DNA of 64,000 nucleotides. Source: Flammeovirgaceae bacterium (GTDB taxonomy: Bacteria > Bacteroidota > Bacteroidia > Cytophagales > Cyclobacteriaceae). The stretch lies in assembly GCA_016712035.1 (NCBI GenBank), contig JADJRT010000018.1, positions 1-64,000 on the forward strand, written 5' to 3'. The notes beneath the pieces are model-generated. The model was not told where the DNA came from and made no database searches. It worked only from the letters and a program-made list of their open reading frames with translations. The stretch's first letter is position 1; each line of letters starts with the position of its first letter. Shown here one piece after another: positions 8,996-18,192 of the stretch. The translations under genes were made by a program, and so were the position numbers.

Positions 8996-10371
8996 GTGAA
9001 GCGTATAGTTTTTTTTCTCTTGATCTTTTCCGGATGTAGCCCCTCGGTAACAAACTCATCCCTAAAATCTAAGCTACAAAGCGTTAAGCCCGACTGGTTA
9101 ACCTCTAAGCCTATTCAGCCCAGTTATTATATTGGGATCGGCCATAGTGTTAAAGACGGCACTAATAATTATTTACAATCGGCTAAAAATAGCGCGCTTG
9201 AAGATCTTGTTTCAGAGATTAAAGTCAATATCTCCTCCACCTCTGTTTTAAGCATGATTGATGCAAATAAGGAGTTTCAGGAGCGCTATGAGCAGATTAT
9301 TAAGACTACTGTAGCCGATGAAATTCAGGAATATGAGCAGGTAGATTCGTGGGAGGATGATCGGAATTACTGGCTTTATTATCGGTTGTCCAAGCAAAGA
9401 TATAAAGACATCAAGGATCAACTGAAACGCGATGCAGTTGCTCAGGGGCTTGATTTTTTCATCAAGGCGAAAGAATCTGAGCGAAGATCAGAATTTGTCT
9501 TGTCATTGGGCTTTTATTATCAAGGGTTCCGGGCCATTGAAAAATATCTGGGCGAGCCTATCAGGATTGAATTTGAGGGGAAGGAGATCTTATTGACAAA
9601 TGAAATTATTGCAAGCATGCAGTTACTCCTGGATAAGATTGAGTTAACCGTTTCTCCTGCTGAAATTATATTGAACCGGAGATTGGCACAAAATGATCTG
9701 TCAGTTTCAGCAAATGCGGTTGAAAAAAGTTCGCGCAAAGCTATAGGCGATCTGCCTCTTTCAGCCTTTTTTGAAAAAGGAGCGGGGGACGTATTTCCTA
9801 ATTACAAAACCGATCTGGCAGGTCAGGCAAAAATCCTTTTAACCAAAATAAGCGCTCGCGATTTAGAGCAAACCGTAGCTGTTAAGGTAGACATGATGAG
9901 TTTTGCCGGACAACAAGGTTCTGCTATTTACTCGTTAGTTGCTGATAAAATGGTTGTACCAAAGGCAACGATTTTAATGAAAGTGCAACGGCCATTGGTC
10001 TATATCACTTCAGTTGAAAAAAGTCTGGGTGTCGACAAATCAAATCAACAACTCACGAACCGAATTAAAATTACTTGGCCAATTCCGGATTTGAATTTAC
10101 GGATGACAAGACCAAAGCAGAGTTATCCTTGGATGTAAATTCTAATTCGGAGAAAGGGTCAGTTTCGGGTAGTATTTATATAACCTACGTTACTGCTGTA
10201 ATACGGGTTTCTACTGCAACGGACAATAAGGAAATATATGCCACTACACTTGATCGTATTAAAGGCTTTAGCCTCGACTATGAACGCTCCAGTCAGGAAG
10301 CATACAATAAGTCGCTGGAGACGCTTGAAAAGGATAAGTTGCCAGAATTATTAAATGCTATTTTGCAGTAA
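8996..10371 (+). CDS. LPP20-family lipoprotein, frameshifted
   Basis: Begins at a GTG (8996) with a short lipoprotein signal ending FSGCSPS, followed by PDWLTSKPIQPSYYIGIGHS and an Ala-rich helix (SAKNSALEDLVSEIKV) typical of the LPP20 fold. A long C-terminal region of mostly beta character follows. The first frame stops at 10138. Another frame picks up at about 10075 and ends at 10371 (LNAILQ). Adding one A to AAAA at 10067-10070 joins them as RIKNYLANSGFEF, so a homopolymer indel is the likely cause. LPP20 proteins are outer-membrane lipoproteins of uncertain role. The next gene encodes a shorter protein of the same type, suggesting a related pair. Confidence 0.6.
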
Positions 10372-10421
10372 TTAGTTCGTTTTTGAGGTATTTACACCCT
10401 ATTTAATGTGTATATAAAATC

Positions 10422-10429
10422 TAGTTTTG
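10422..10429 (+). promoter_or_regulatory. Candidate -7 promoter element
   Basis: TAGTTTTG fits the Bacteroidota -7 consensus TAnnTTTG and lies 55 bases before the ATG at 10485. No good -33 TTG is seen at 19-21 bases upstream, so support is weak. It would let the 10485 lipoprotein be transcribed separately from the LPP20-like gene before it. Confidence 0.3.
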
Positions 10430-10484
10430 CAGAGTGGCCTATTAATTGCATTATCGTAAATTGCATAACCAAACTCAAATTGAT

Positions 10485-11045
10485 ATGAAAAAGTTAAATG
10501 TGTATTTAGTAGTGCTAGTTGCTGCGGCTCTGATCGCAGGCTGTAAAGGCAAGGATAAAATTCCTGCCGGTGAGAAAGAAGTGGTGGTACCTTGCTCAGG
10601 ACCAGATTATTTTACAACGGCAAAGTTTTTCCGGGCTAATTCCATAGGGGAAAGCCAGGATCAGGTAACTTCTAAAAAGAAGGCCTTAACAAATGCCCGT
10701 AATGAGCTTGCACAAGCCATCAACACCACTGTAAAAACAGTAACCGACAACTATGTGAATTCACGTGAAATGAATAACAAGGAGGAGGTTGAAGAGCGAT
10801 TTGAGAGCCTTAATCGCGAGATTGTTGATCAAACGCTTTCTGGCATCAAAACACTTTGTGAAAAACTTGTGAAGACTGATAATGGAACATATAAAACATA
10901 TGTGGCCCTTGAACTTTCAGCCGATGAGTTAGTATCTAAGTACAACGAACGTCTTTCTAAAGATGAGCGTCTCAAAATCGATTACGATTATGAGAAGTTC
11001 AAGGAAACATTTGAAAAGGAAATGGAAAAAATGGGTAACAACTAA
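10485..11045 (+). CDS. LPP20-like lipoprotein (short paralogue)
   Basis: About 186 residues starting MKKLNVYLVVLVAAALIAGC, a canonical lipoprotein signal; this start is preferred over the upstream in-frame ATG at 10446, which would put 13 residues before the signal. The mature part carries PDYFTTAKFFRANSIGES and KKALTNARNELAQAINTTV, mirroring the first half of the LPP20-like protein encoded just upstream, and ends in a charged coiled-coil-like tail (KFKETFEKEMEKM). It is probably an envelope protein acting with that neighbour. An intrinsic terminator follows 22 bases after the stop. Confidence 0.6.
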   Translation: MKKLNVYLVVLVAAALIAGCKGKDKIPAGEKEVVVPCSGPDYFTTAKFFRANSIGESQDQVTSKKKALTNARNELAQAINTTVKTVTDNYVNSREMNNKEEVEERFESLNREIVDQTLSGIKTLCEKLVKTDNGTYKTYVALELSADELVSKYNERLSKDERLKIDYDYEKFKETFEKEMEKMGNN

Positions 11046-11066
11046 GTTATCCTAATATCACAAACG

Positions 11067-11096
11067 ATCCCGATCCTTACCGATCGGGATTTTTTT
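11067..11096 (+). terminator. Intrinsic terminator
   Basis: Nine-base perfect stem ATCCCGATC (11067-11075) with GATCGGGAT (11082-11090), six-base loop, then TTTTTT at 11091-11096. It ends the lipoprotein gene that stops at 11045. The ATG of the next gene is the very next base. Confidence 0.85.
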
Positions 11097-11504
11097 ATGG
11101 CAGGCTACTCACACACAGCTTTAGTTTCAAAATTGGGAATAAAGCCCTCGTTTAAAATATTGATTAGAGATGAGCCCATAGATTATTGGAATTGGATAAG
11201 TCCGCTTCCTGAGGGGGTTCTTAGATTGAACAAGGCTCAAAATGAAGGCATTGATTTCATTCATCTGTTTGTTACCAGTAATAAAATTTTTGAAGTTGAG
11301 TTTTTAAAACTAAAGATAGCCTTAAAGAAGCAGGGCTTACTTTGGGTTTCGTGGCCCAAGAAATCAGCAAAAGTAGAAACCGATTTGGATGAGAATAAAA
11401 TCCGGAATTTTGGATTGGCAAATGGCTTGGTAGATGTAAAGGTGTGTGCGGTAAATGAAATTTGGTCTGGTCTCAAATTTGTTTATAGAACAAAGGATCG
11501 CTAA
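11097..11504 (+). CDS. DUF3052 family protein
   Basis: A 135-residue cytoplasmic protein of the DUF3052 family, recognisable by the N-terminal MAGYSHTALVSKLGIKP, the central PEG...FIHLFVTS strand and the KQGLLWVSWPKKSAK segment with the C-terminal W-x-G-LKFVYR. The function is unknown. The start at 11097 matches the family N terminus exactly, yet it lies immediately after the U-tract of the upstream terminator, leaving no room for a leader free of the hairpin. It converges on the CAP-domain gene with a 4-bp stop-stop overlap (CTAA, 11501-11504). Confidence 0.75.
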   Translation: MAGYSHTALVSKLGIKPSFKILIRDEPIDYWNWISPLPEGVLRLNKAQNEGIDFIHLFVTSNKIFEVEFLKLKIALKKQGLLWVSWPKKSAKVETDLDENKIRNFGLANGLVDVKVCAVNEIWSGLKFVYRTKDR

Positions 11505-12084
11505 AACCTCTCAGCGAAGTCCATCACACAATTAACCCGATATATTTTGTGATCTTCAATGGCAATACCAATCCAATTGAAGCTGGGCTCCAGAATATTC
11601 TTGCGGTGTCCCAAAGATTTGATTCCGTCATCGATGAGAAGCGACATAACGATATCAAGTGGCTCCTCATTTCCATAATCACAATTTTCGGCAATAGTTC
11701 CTTTTGCTTTCGCTTTATTTCGAAGGCGGTCACTAAATGGAGTTCCATCCGAACTGGTGTGCCCTACCTTTCCGGATTTACCCATATCCACCGCGTGCAT
11801 TCGTGCAATTTTCGTCAGAGGGTCTGAAAATTGTAATGCACTCATTTTTTCAGTCTTTTTAAATCTTCTATTAATGATTTGGCATAACTATTTTGGGTCA
11901 TGTTATTCGACTGCAGATAATCATTTAAGTGGGATTTAATAAAACCTTTCGGATTAGTTCGTACCAGATTAAGCAATATCAAAACCTCATCTTCGAGGTT
12001 TTGAGCCATGCCTGGTTTTGCAACCATGAGCATAGATGCAATCAATCCACAGAATAATATCTTATTTTTCAATGAATTACTCAC
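11501..12084 (-). CDS. CAP (SCP/PR-1) domain secreted protein, frameshifted
   Basis: Secreted CAP-superfamily protein. The N-terminal piece (12084-11842) has a signal peptide ending around AKPGMAQ and a helix with LNLVRTNPKGF. The second piece (11845-11501) has the CAP core: PLTKIARMHAVDMG, KVGHTSSDGTPFSDR, AENCDYG, LGHRKNIL and WIGIAIED, including the conserved His and Glu of the cavity. The first frame ends by reading six A residues straight into TGA. A single indel in that run (plus-strand T run 11845-11850) restores one protein of about 194 residues. CAP proteins lack a single defined activity. The gene is 26 bases after the sugar transporter's stop on the opposite side. Confidence 0.75.
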
Positions 12085-12110
12085 CCTCTATAATAATATT
12101 TTTATAGGCG

Positions 12111-13466
12111 CTAGGTAATTCCCAAACGCTTTTGAATTTCTTCTAACGAAACGCCTTTCGTCTCAGGAAATTTTGTCAATACCCAGATAAGTTGAAGCGT
12201 CATCATACCGGCAAAGAATGCAAAAATTATCCACGGGTCATCTTTTAACCATCCGTTTTCCTTGTCAAGGAAAATGGGTGTGAGCAATGTAATCAGAGCC
12301 GCAAACACCCAATGCACACTGGCTCCAAACGACTGGCCCAATGCCCGCGATTTGTTAGGGAAAATCTCAGAAATAAATACCCAAACAACTGCACCCTGAC
12401 CCACGGCATGGGCTGCAATGAAGAGCAACAAAAAACTCATTAAAAAAATTGGACCCGATGTGAAGTAAAAGGCATAGGAAACCATGGAGAGGCTAACTAT
12501 GTAACCCAGCGAACCCATTAGAAGTAAATTCTTTCTGCCAGTTCTATCAATCAAGTATAATCCGACAAACGTAAAAATCAGATTAATGCCACCAATAGCA
12601 ATAGAGTTGAATAATGATTCCTTCGTTGCTAAACCAGCTCGCTCTAAAATTTCAGGGGCATAGTACAAAATGAAGTTTATTCCCGATAACTGATTGAATG
12701 AGGCAATAAAAAAAGCTAACAGAATCGGTTTAAAAAGTCTTTTAGTAAAGAATGGTTCACGGCTATTCGAATTTTCTGAGCTTTTATTTGCCTCTACAAT
12801 TGACTTCAACTCGGCATCCGTATCAGTGACGCCCAAAGCAGTCAACACCGTTTTTGCTTTTTCCAGATCGTTCTTTCTTGTCACTAACCATCTTGGACTT
12901 TCAGGTACTCGTAAAACCATAATAGTATATATAGTGGCTGGTATAGCTTCTACCCCTAACATCCAACGCCAATCATTTGCTCCGTCAAATCCAACTAGAA
13001 AGTAGTTTGATAAAAAGGCGATAAGGATACCAAAAACTATATTGAATTGATACATCGCAACCAGTCGGCCACGAATATTAGAGGTTGAGATTTCAGCAAT
13101 ATAAGTGGGAGCTACTACGGATGAAACGCCCACGCCAACACCGCCAATAAAACGAAAGAAGGAAAACAAATACGGATCGGTGGCAAGTGCCGATCCGATA
13201 GCACTTGCTGTGTACAGAATTCCAATCCAGAACAATACTTTTTTCCTTCCATACTTTTCAGTAGGCCCTCCACCAAAAATTGCACCCAACACAGTTCCCC
13301 ATAATGCCATCGACATGATAAAGAAGCCATGAAATAAAGGCGATGTATTCCAAAGTTGTTTGATAGGAAGATTGGCTCCTGAAATGACCACCGTGTCAAA
13401 GCCAAATAGAAATCCTGCCATGGCCGCAACAACGGAGTTAAAGAGAATGTATTGACGAGAAGTCAT
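12111..13466 (-). CDS. Sugar porter family MFS transporter
   Basis: A 451-residue, 12-helix major facilitator of the sugar porter family (XylE/GalP type), which imports a monosaccharide with protons in the inner membrane. Seen: RFIGGVGVGVSSVVAPTYIAE after helix 4, RVPESPRWLV after helix 6, GINFILYYAPEIL in helix 7, DRTGRKNLLLMG after helix 8 and the C-terminal FPETKGVSLEEIQ. All are hallmark sugar-porter motifs. The gene is intact. The substrate cannot be inferred from neighbours: pyrE upstream is unrelated. Confidence 0.9.
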   Translation of the reverse strand: MTSRQYILFNSVVAAMAGFLFGFDTVVISGANLPIKQLWNTSPLFHGFFIMSMALWGTVLGAIFGGGPTEKYGRKKVLFWIGILYTASAIGSALATDPYLFSFFRFIGGVGVGVSSVVAPTYIAEISTSNIRGRLVAMYQFNIVFGILIAFLSNYFLVGFDGANDWRWMLGVEAIPATIYTIMVLRVPESPRWLVTRKNDLEKAKTVLTALGVTDTDAELKSIVEANKSSENSNSREPFFTKRLFKPILLAFFIASFNQLSGINFILYYAPEILERAGLATKESLFNSIAIGGINLIFTFVGLYLIDRTGRKNLLLMGSLGYIVSLSMVSYAFYFTSGPIFLMSFLLLFIAAHAVGQGAVVWVFISEIFPNKSRALGQSFGASVHWVFAALITLLTPIFLDKENGWLKDDPWIIFAFFAGMMTLQLIWVLTKFPETKGVSLEEIQKRLGIT

Positions 13467-13508
13467 AATTGGGAAGGTTAGGGAGTATTAAAGTAAGATT
13501 TAGAACGG

Positions 13509-14156
13509 TTACTTCCAATTAGCTGGATCCAATCGCCACGATTTCACATAGATCAGTTGATCTGCATCCAGATATTTCTGATCAATGGCTTCTTTAAGCA
13601 TGTGAGTAAAATCGCTGAGGCATACTAATGGAATGTTAGCATCAGCAAAGTTTTTGGTGGCGGTTTCAAAACCGTAAGTGAATATGGCAGCCATGCCAAT
13701 TACATTACAACCAGACTCCTGCATAGCATGTGCTGCTTTCAACGAACTACCACCTGTTGAAATCAGGTCTTCAATTAGAACCACCTTGGCACCACTTTCG
13801 ATTTTTCCTTCAATAAGATTGCCCATACCATGCTCTTTGGGTTTTGGTCTCACGTAAACAAAGGGAAGACCTAAAAAATCAGCAACTAAAGCCCCTTGCG
13901 GAATCCCTGCAGTGGCCACTCCGGCAATGTATGCGACTTGTGGAAAATTTTGCCGAATGACTTGTGCCAGATTTTCTTTGATATAAGTTCGGATTTCAGG
14001 ATAGGAAAGTGCCAATCGGTTATCACAATAGATCGGTGATTTCCATCCCGAACTCCAGGTAAACGGTTGCTTATAGTTTAATCGGATAGCTCCGATTTTA
14101 AGTAGTCGGGAAGCGACCGGACCCGCTGTAGCTTCGTGAATCTTGATAGTACTCAT
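13509..14156 (-). CDS. pyrE: Orotate phosphoribosyltransferase
   Basis: Joins orotate to PRPP to form orotidine 5'-phosphate in UMP synthesis; cytoplasmic. 215 residues, normal length. Seen: SGWKSPIYCDNR near the N terminus, YIAGVATAGIPQGALVADFLG, the flexible loop region VRPKPKEHGMGN, and the PRPP-binding motif VVLIEDLISTGGSSLKAA. Intact. It lies 42 bases upstream of the sugar MFS transporter on the same strand; no functional link is evident. Confidence 0.95.
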   Translation of the reverse strand: MSTIKIHEATAGPVASRLLKIGAIRLNYKQPFTWSSGWKSPIYCDNRLALSYPEIRTYIKENLAQVIRQNFPQVAYIAGVATAGIPQGALVADFLGLPFVYVRPKPKEHGMGNLIEGKIESGAKVVLIEDLISTGGSSLKAAHAMQESGCNVIGMAAIFTYGFETATKNFADANIPLVCLSDFTHMLKEAIDQKYLDADQLIYVKSWRLDPANWK

Positions 14157-14309
14157 AGCTGCAATTTATTAGGAAAGATACCTAAGGCCAAGACCTAAAA
14201 CCCTTAATCGTTTATAATTTACCTATGATTGACTGATTTTATTGGATAGGGGTTGATTCATTGAAATTAATTTGGCTTTTTGCAACTATGAAATCGTCCA
14301 TCGGGTGAC

Positions 14310-14990
14310 ATGAACCTTTTTATTAACGACATACCCATCCGGATACTTCATTTGGACGAGATGCCACCAACCGGCCATATCAACTATGAGTTAAGCGCTT
14401 CTGTGGAGCCAATCACGAAAGCAAAGCTGTTTCATCATGTTTGGATTCATGATGTGAGTATCTCCGATATGGACTTAATTCTTGACTTGCTAAATTCAAA
14501 AGTGCCCACTAACCTTTTTTCATTGCATCTTTCCGCCAAAGATTACGATGCCCTTAAGCTTTTCATTCTGTCAAAATTCAAAGTGATTAAAGCAGCGGGT
14601 GGTTTAGTAAAGAAAAAGGACAGACTCCTGATGATTTATAGGATGAAAAAATGGGATTTACCCAAGGGAAAGAAAGAATCGGGTGAAAAGTATAAAGAAA
14701 CGGCCACGCGGGAAGTGGAGGAGGAGTGTAATGTAAAAGTGAAACTCGGAAAAAAAATCTGTACCACCTGGCATACGTATACGATGAATAAGAACAGTAT
14801 GCTTAAGAAAACCAAGTGGTATGAAATGGATTTACTCGATGATTCAAAAAGCAAACCAAGCCTGGAGGAGGACATTGAAGAGTTGCGCTGGATGACACAA
14901 AAAGAGGTGTATCATGCACTAGAGAACTCCTACAAGTCAATTCACTTTGTTTTTGAGCAATATTACAGCAGGAAAGAAAGAACTGCGTAA
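14310..14990 (+). CDS. Nudix hydrolase with N-terminal extension
   Basis: About 226 residues. The C-terminal half is a Nudix domain (hydrolysis of nucleoside-diphosphate-linked substrates with Mg2+). The box reads G-KKESG-E-KYKETAT-REVEEECNV, matching Gx5Ex7REUxEExGU except that the final glycine is Asn. It is preceded by KKWDLPKGK. The first 90 residues are an uncharacterised region common in Bacteroidota Nudix proteins. The substrate is unknown. It abuts coaD tail to tail with no spacer (14990/14991). Confidence 0.85.
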   Translation: MNLFINDIPIRILHLDEMPPTGHINYELSASVEPITKAKLFHHVWIHDVSISDMDLILDLLNSKVPTNLFSLHLSAKDYDALKLFILSKFKVIKAAGGLVKKKDRLLMIYRMKKWDLPKGKKESGEKYKETATREVEEECNVKVKLGKKICTTWHTYTMNKNSMLKKTKWYEMDLLDDSKSKPSLEEDIEELRWMTQKEVYHALENSYKSIHFVFEQYYSRKERTA

Positions 14991-15446
14991 TTAAAGCTTG
15001 TATGGGATCATAGAAGAAATATCTCCTTGATACCGGTGAACTTCACGGATAATCGAAGAGTTGATTGAAGCAAACAGAGGTGAAGTAATAAGGAAGACGG
15101 ATTCTAACTCGTTATTTAGATTTCGATTAACCTGGGCAATACTATTTTCGTATTCAAAATCAGTTGTATTGCGTAATCCGCGCAGTAAATATCGAGCCTT
15201 ATTTTTTTTTGCAAATTCCGCGGTTAATTCAGAAAATGTTTTGACGGAGATGTTCGGATAGTTAGCAAAAGTCGTTTCGATTTTTTCAACCATGAGTGCG
15301 ACCGGGAAATAACGTTGACTTTTGCTGCTGTTGTACCCAATGGCAACTATTATTTCATCAAAAAGGGAAAGCCCCCGCAAAACAATGTCTTCATGACCTT
15401 TGGTAAAAGGATCAAAGGAGCCAGGGAATAAGGCAATTCGCTTCAT
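14991..15446 (-). CDS. coaD: Phosphopantetheine adenylyltransferase
   Basis: Fourth step of coenzyme A synthesis: 4'-phosphopantetheine plus ATP gives dephospho-CoA and pyrophosphate. 151 residues. Seen: FPGSFDPFTKGHEDIV with the T/HxGH-type nucleotidyltransferase motif, LLRGLRNTTDFEYE, and the C-terminal SSIIREVHRYQGD (ISSTxxR type). The start ATG at 15446 overlaps the stop of the DUF3822 gene by 4 bases, so the two are translationally linked. Confidence 0.95.
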   Translation of the reverse strand: MKRIALFPGSFDPFTKGHEDIVLRGLSLFDEIIVAIGYNSSKSQRYFPVALMVEKIETTFANYPNISVKTFSELTAEFAKKNKARYLLRGLRNTTDFEYENSIAQVNRNLNNELESVFLITSPLFASINSSIIREVHRYQGDISSMIPYKL

Positions 15447-16336
15447 TCGTTTTTTAGTAAGTGCGTAGAATATAAATCAAAAAAATGATGTTCCTGAACC
15501 TCATCAAACAAGTACCCGAATTTCAAATAGGATGGTCTTTCACCAAAACTTACGTTCCTAACATACTTAACGAACTCCTGATAATGGGGTGAGTTCTTTC
15601 CAATATATCCCCATAACACAACTTCGCTTGTATTTTGATCAAACGAAAGCCCCTTCATTACCAACATGATGTACTTTACGTAATCAGAAAATTGTTTGAT
15701 TAAAAACTGATTGTAGTAAATCAACTTGCCATTTTGAACAGCTAGTATGTGGAGTTTAAAGCGATCGACATAAACGTATAGCGGAGTTTTCTCCGTTCCT
15801 TTCGCATAATTAAGAACACCTTCAATTAATGCGGTAGATTGATGAACGACCCGAAGTGCCGTGTTTGTATAGAGCGTCTTAAACCAGTCGAATAAGTCCT
15901 TCTGTATAGCGAAAACAGTAACGGCATCAATTTGCAGATTACGACATGCGCGTACTACTTCTCGGTTACTATCTACTTGCGCATTAAACTGAAGATATTC
16001 TAATGCAGCTTCTTCTAAGTAAAGTACACCGGGCACCTGAACAAATTTTGTATTCTTGATAGAGACGCGGACTTCTTTCCAAAAGCCAGCTTGTAGAACT
16101 GGGTGAGAATCAAAGAGTACTTTAAATAAATCAAACAACTGCTGATGGGAACTCAGGTCGCCCAGCACATAGTCCTCAAAAAAAAGCAATCGACTATCCT
16201 GCGTATCGACAATGGCCAGTTGAAGGTCTCTTATGCCGAGTTGAATCAGGAGTTCGTATTGATGAAGTTTTTCTTCATCGAATCGATCATCCTTGATCTT
16301 TTTAACCAGCTTAAAGCCCTGTGCAGTTGATTGCAA
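15443..16336 (-). CDS. DUF3822 family protein
   Basis: 297-residue Bacteroidota-specific protein. The segments LYVYVDRFKLHILAVQNGKLIYYNQF and DYVKYIMLVMKGLSFDQN identify DUF3822, which has an actin/hexokinase-like (ASKHA-type) fold and no assigned function. It is encoded directly upstream of coaD with an ATGA-type overlap, the usual context for the family in this phylum. The rsmD methyltransferase that often sits between them is absent here. Confidence 0.8.
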   Translation of the reverse strand: MQSTAQGFKLVKKIKDDRFDEEKLHQYELLIQLGIRDLQLAIVDTQDSRLLFFEDYVLGDLSSHQQLFDLFKVLFDSHPVLQAGFWKEVRVSIKNTKFVQVPGVLYLEEAALEYLQFNAQVDSNREVVRACRNLQIDAVTVFAIQKDLFDWFKTLYTNTALRVVHQSTALIEGVLNYAKGTEKTPLYVYVDRFKLHILAVQNGKLIYYNQFLIKQFSDYVKYIMLVMKGLSFDQNTSEVVLWGYIGKNSPHYQEFVKYVRNVSFGERPSYLKFGYLFDEVQEHHFFDLYSTHLLKNE

Positions 16337-16345
16337 AGTATTATG

Positions 16346-17155
16346 TTATTCCCAATTACCAGAGGTCGAAACGTCTACGCGAGATCCGAAATGTAATGGC
16401 TTTCTGTTTTTTGCTTCATTGCTTGGCTTGCGTATTGGATTTACAGGCTTGGGATCCATTACTTCGATAACCTGAACTTTTAAACCGGATTTATCTACCG
16501 CGCCAACAAAGATTTCAAACTTTATACCATTTTGGCCAGGTACATTCCCTAATGTGCTTAGATCTATATTCGGATTGAACATATAATCCATCATAGTCAT
16601 TAAGGGTTGACCTTTGCGAACCTCATCGCCAACCTTTAATGGTTCTAATTTGGTAATTGTACCTTCATCCTGCATAGGGGGTTCATTTACCTTTTCCCCA
16701 ACTTTTATGGAATAGGGTTTTTGATTTTTGATAACCCGGTCGCCTTCTTTTACTTTAAAACCCATAAATATCCCATTATCTGGGAAGTTTACTGTGTAAA
16801 TTTTCTTAAAAATTCTGTCGTGGGCTGATACAAAGCCCAGTGTATCAATGATTACCTTAACCTCTTCAACACCATATGATTTCTGAGTGATTTCTTCTCT
16901 GCGGGTTATAATAGGTACCTGTCCTGTCTTGATAAAGTTTTCCAATGAATCCCAATTAGCTGTATATCTTCCATTTACACTTTGAAAAACAATTTCAGCC
17001 TCACGGATCAATTTTAATTTTTCAATAATAGCCGATTCGGTAATAGATATAGATTCTCGATCTTCAATGGTGCCTTGTACACTGCGATATAGCCGATAAG
17101 CCAGAAAGAGACTGGCGATAAGAAGGACTCCAGTAAGAATTTTAGTCAAGTTCAT
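16346..17155 (-). CDS. Uncharacterised membrane-anchored protein
   Basis: 269 residues. One N-terminal hydrophobic helix (LTKILTGVLLIASLFLAYRLY) acts as an uncleaved anchor. It is followed by a helical stretch (ESAIIEKLKLIREAEIVFQ) resembling the start of pilin-like or coiled-coil proteins, then a beta-rich region with repeated KVGDEVRKGQP / KVGEKVNEPP turns, and a basic C-terminal tail. No family name is known to me. It runs nine bases upstream of the DUF3822 gene on the same strand, so it probably belongs to one transcript with DUF3822 and coaD. The role is unknown. Confidence 0.6.
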   Translation of the reverse strand: MNLTKILTGVLLIASLFLAYRLYRSVQGTIEDRESISITESAIIEKLKLIREAEIVFQSVNGRYTANWDSLENFIKTGQVPIITRREEITQKSYGVEEVKVIIDTLGFVSAHDRIFKKIYTVNFPDNGIFMGFKVKEGDRVIKNQKPYSIKVGEKVNEPPMQDEGTITKLEPLKVGDEVRKGQPLMTMMDYMFNPNIDLSTLGNVPGQNGIKFEIFVGAVDKSGLKVQVIEVMDPKPVNPIRKPSNEAKNRKPLHFGSRVDVSTSGNWE

Positions 17156-17210
17156 TGGTTACAGGTTTAGCTTGCAATTATAAATATTTTATGGCGTTTA
17201 AAACAACCAA

Positions 17211-17684
17211 TTATAACTTAAAATAGCCCCTTAAACAGTCTATTTTCGATCTGTCGGTCAGATAATTGAAAATCGCATGAAGTTCGCCTTTTTTAAGGAG
17301 TTCAATGTCCTTCCAGCTAAAATATTTAACTTCTTCAATAATCTGATTCACACCCATTTCAGGATCGCTGCCATTCTTAAGTTTTCCCATTAACGGGGTT
17401 ACTGAAAAGAAGAGTTCAATCGCGTGTAGCGGTTTATCAATAAATTCGCAAGCGAACAGAAAGTCACCAACGGAAACATGGAGTCCAGTTTCTTCGGCAA
17501 ATTCTCGCTCAAGGCATTCATGGGCGGTTTCACCAAAGTTGATGCCGCCACCCGGTGGTGCCCAAAAATCTCCCTGAGTTAAACCGCGATGATTGACCAA
17601 TAAAATCCCACCATTATTTATACAGATTCCACATACTCGTAGCCTGACTTTATTTCCAAATATTTTGTGAACCTGATTGCTCAT
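17211..17684 (-). CDS. Nudix hydrolase
   Basis: 157 residues with an intact Nudix box, G-GINFG-E-TAHECLE-REFAEETGL, preceded by GDFWAPPGGG. It hydrolyses a nucleoside diphosphate derivative; the specificity is unknown. An N-terminal strand CGICINNGGILLVNHRG is typical of housecleaning or ADP-sugar enzymes. It faces away from the DUF1573 gene on the other strand and is separated by 56 bases from the membrane-anchored protein gene that follows it on the same strand. Confidence 0.85.
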   Translation of the reverse strand: MSNQVHKIFGNKVRLRVCGICINNGGILLVNHRGLTQGDFWAPPGGGINFGETAHECLEREFAEETGLHVSVGDFLFACEFIDKPLHAIELFFSVTPLMGKLKNGSDPEMGVNQIIEEVKYFSWKDIELLKKGELHAIFNYLTDRSKIDCLRGYFKL

Positions 17685-17784
17685 AAATTCGTTACAAATT
17701 CAAAGAAATTTTATAATAAAAATCACAATTGGCGGTTTTAGTATAAACTTATACAGTTTTAAATTTGGTAGAAATATTTTGAAT

Positions 17785-18192
17785 ATGAAGTGGCTTCTTA
17801 TTTTTCTTATTGGTGCCTTCACCATCGTTCAAATTAATGCGCAGGATGCTTACTTGATCCAAGGTCCTGCAATTACGTGGGAATTATTGTCTCATGATTT
17901 TGGCGATATTGTGCAAGGAGACAAAGTAGATTATACATTTAAGTTTACAAATACAGGCGATCAGCCACTGGTACTTACTAACGTGGAGGTAACCTGCGGT
18001 TGTACAACACCAAAGGGCTGGCCGCGAGACCCGATCATTCCAGGTGGCAAGGGGGAATTAACCGTAGCTTTTAACAGTGCCGGAAAATTTGGTAGGCAGA
18101 ATAAAGTCGTGACAGTTACTTCTAATTCAGTGGGATCAACCAATCAGGTGATGATTACCGCCAATGTAATAGAGAAAGGTAACCCGGATTAA
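17785..18192 (+). CDS. DUF1573 domain secreted protein
   Basis: About 135 residues. The start at 17785 (MKWLLIFLIGAFTIVQINAQ) gives a proper signal peptide; the frame is open further upstream but that part overlaps the Nudix start and has no family likeness. The mature domain is DUF1573, an Ig/ASPM-like beta sandwich: HDFGDIVQGDKVDYTFKFTN, VEVTCGCTTPKGWP, then GKFGRQNKVVTVTSN. These proteins are exported and of unknown role in Bacteroidota. The stop overlaps that of the DUF423 gene (TTAA, 18189-18192). Confidence 0.85.
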   Translation: MKWLLIFLIGAFTIVQINAQDAYLIQGPAITWELLSHDFGDIVQGDKVDYTFKFTNTGDQPLVLTNVEVTCGCTTPKGWPRDPIIPGGKGELTVAFNSAGKFGRQNKVVTVTSNSVGSTNQVMITANVIEKGNPD

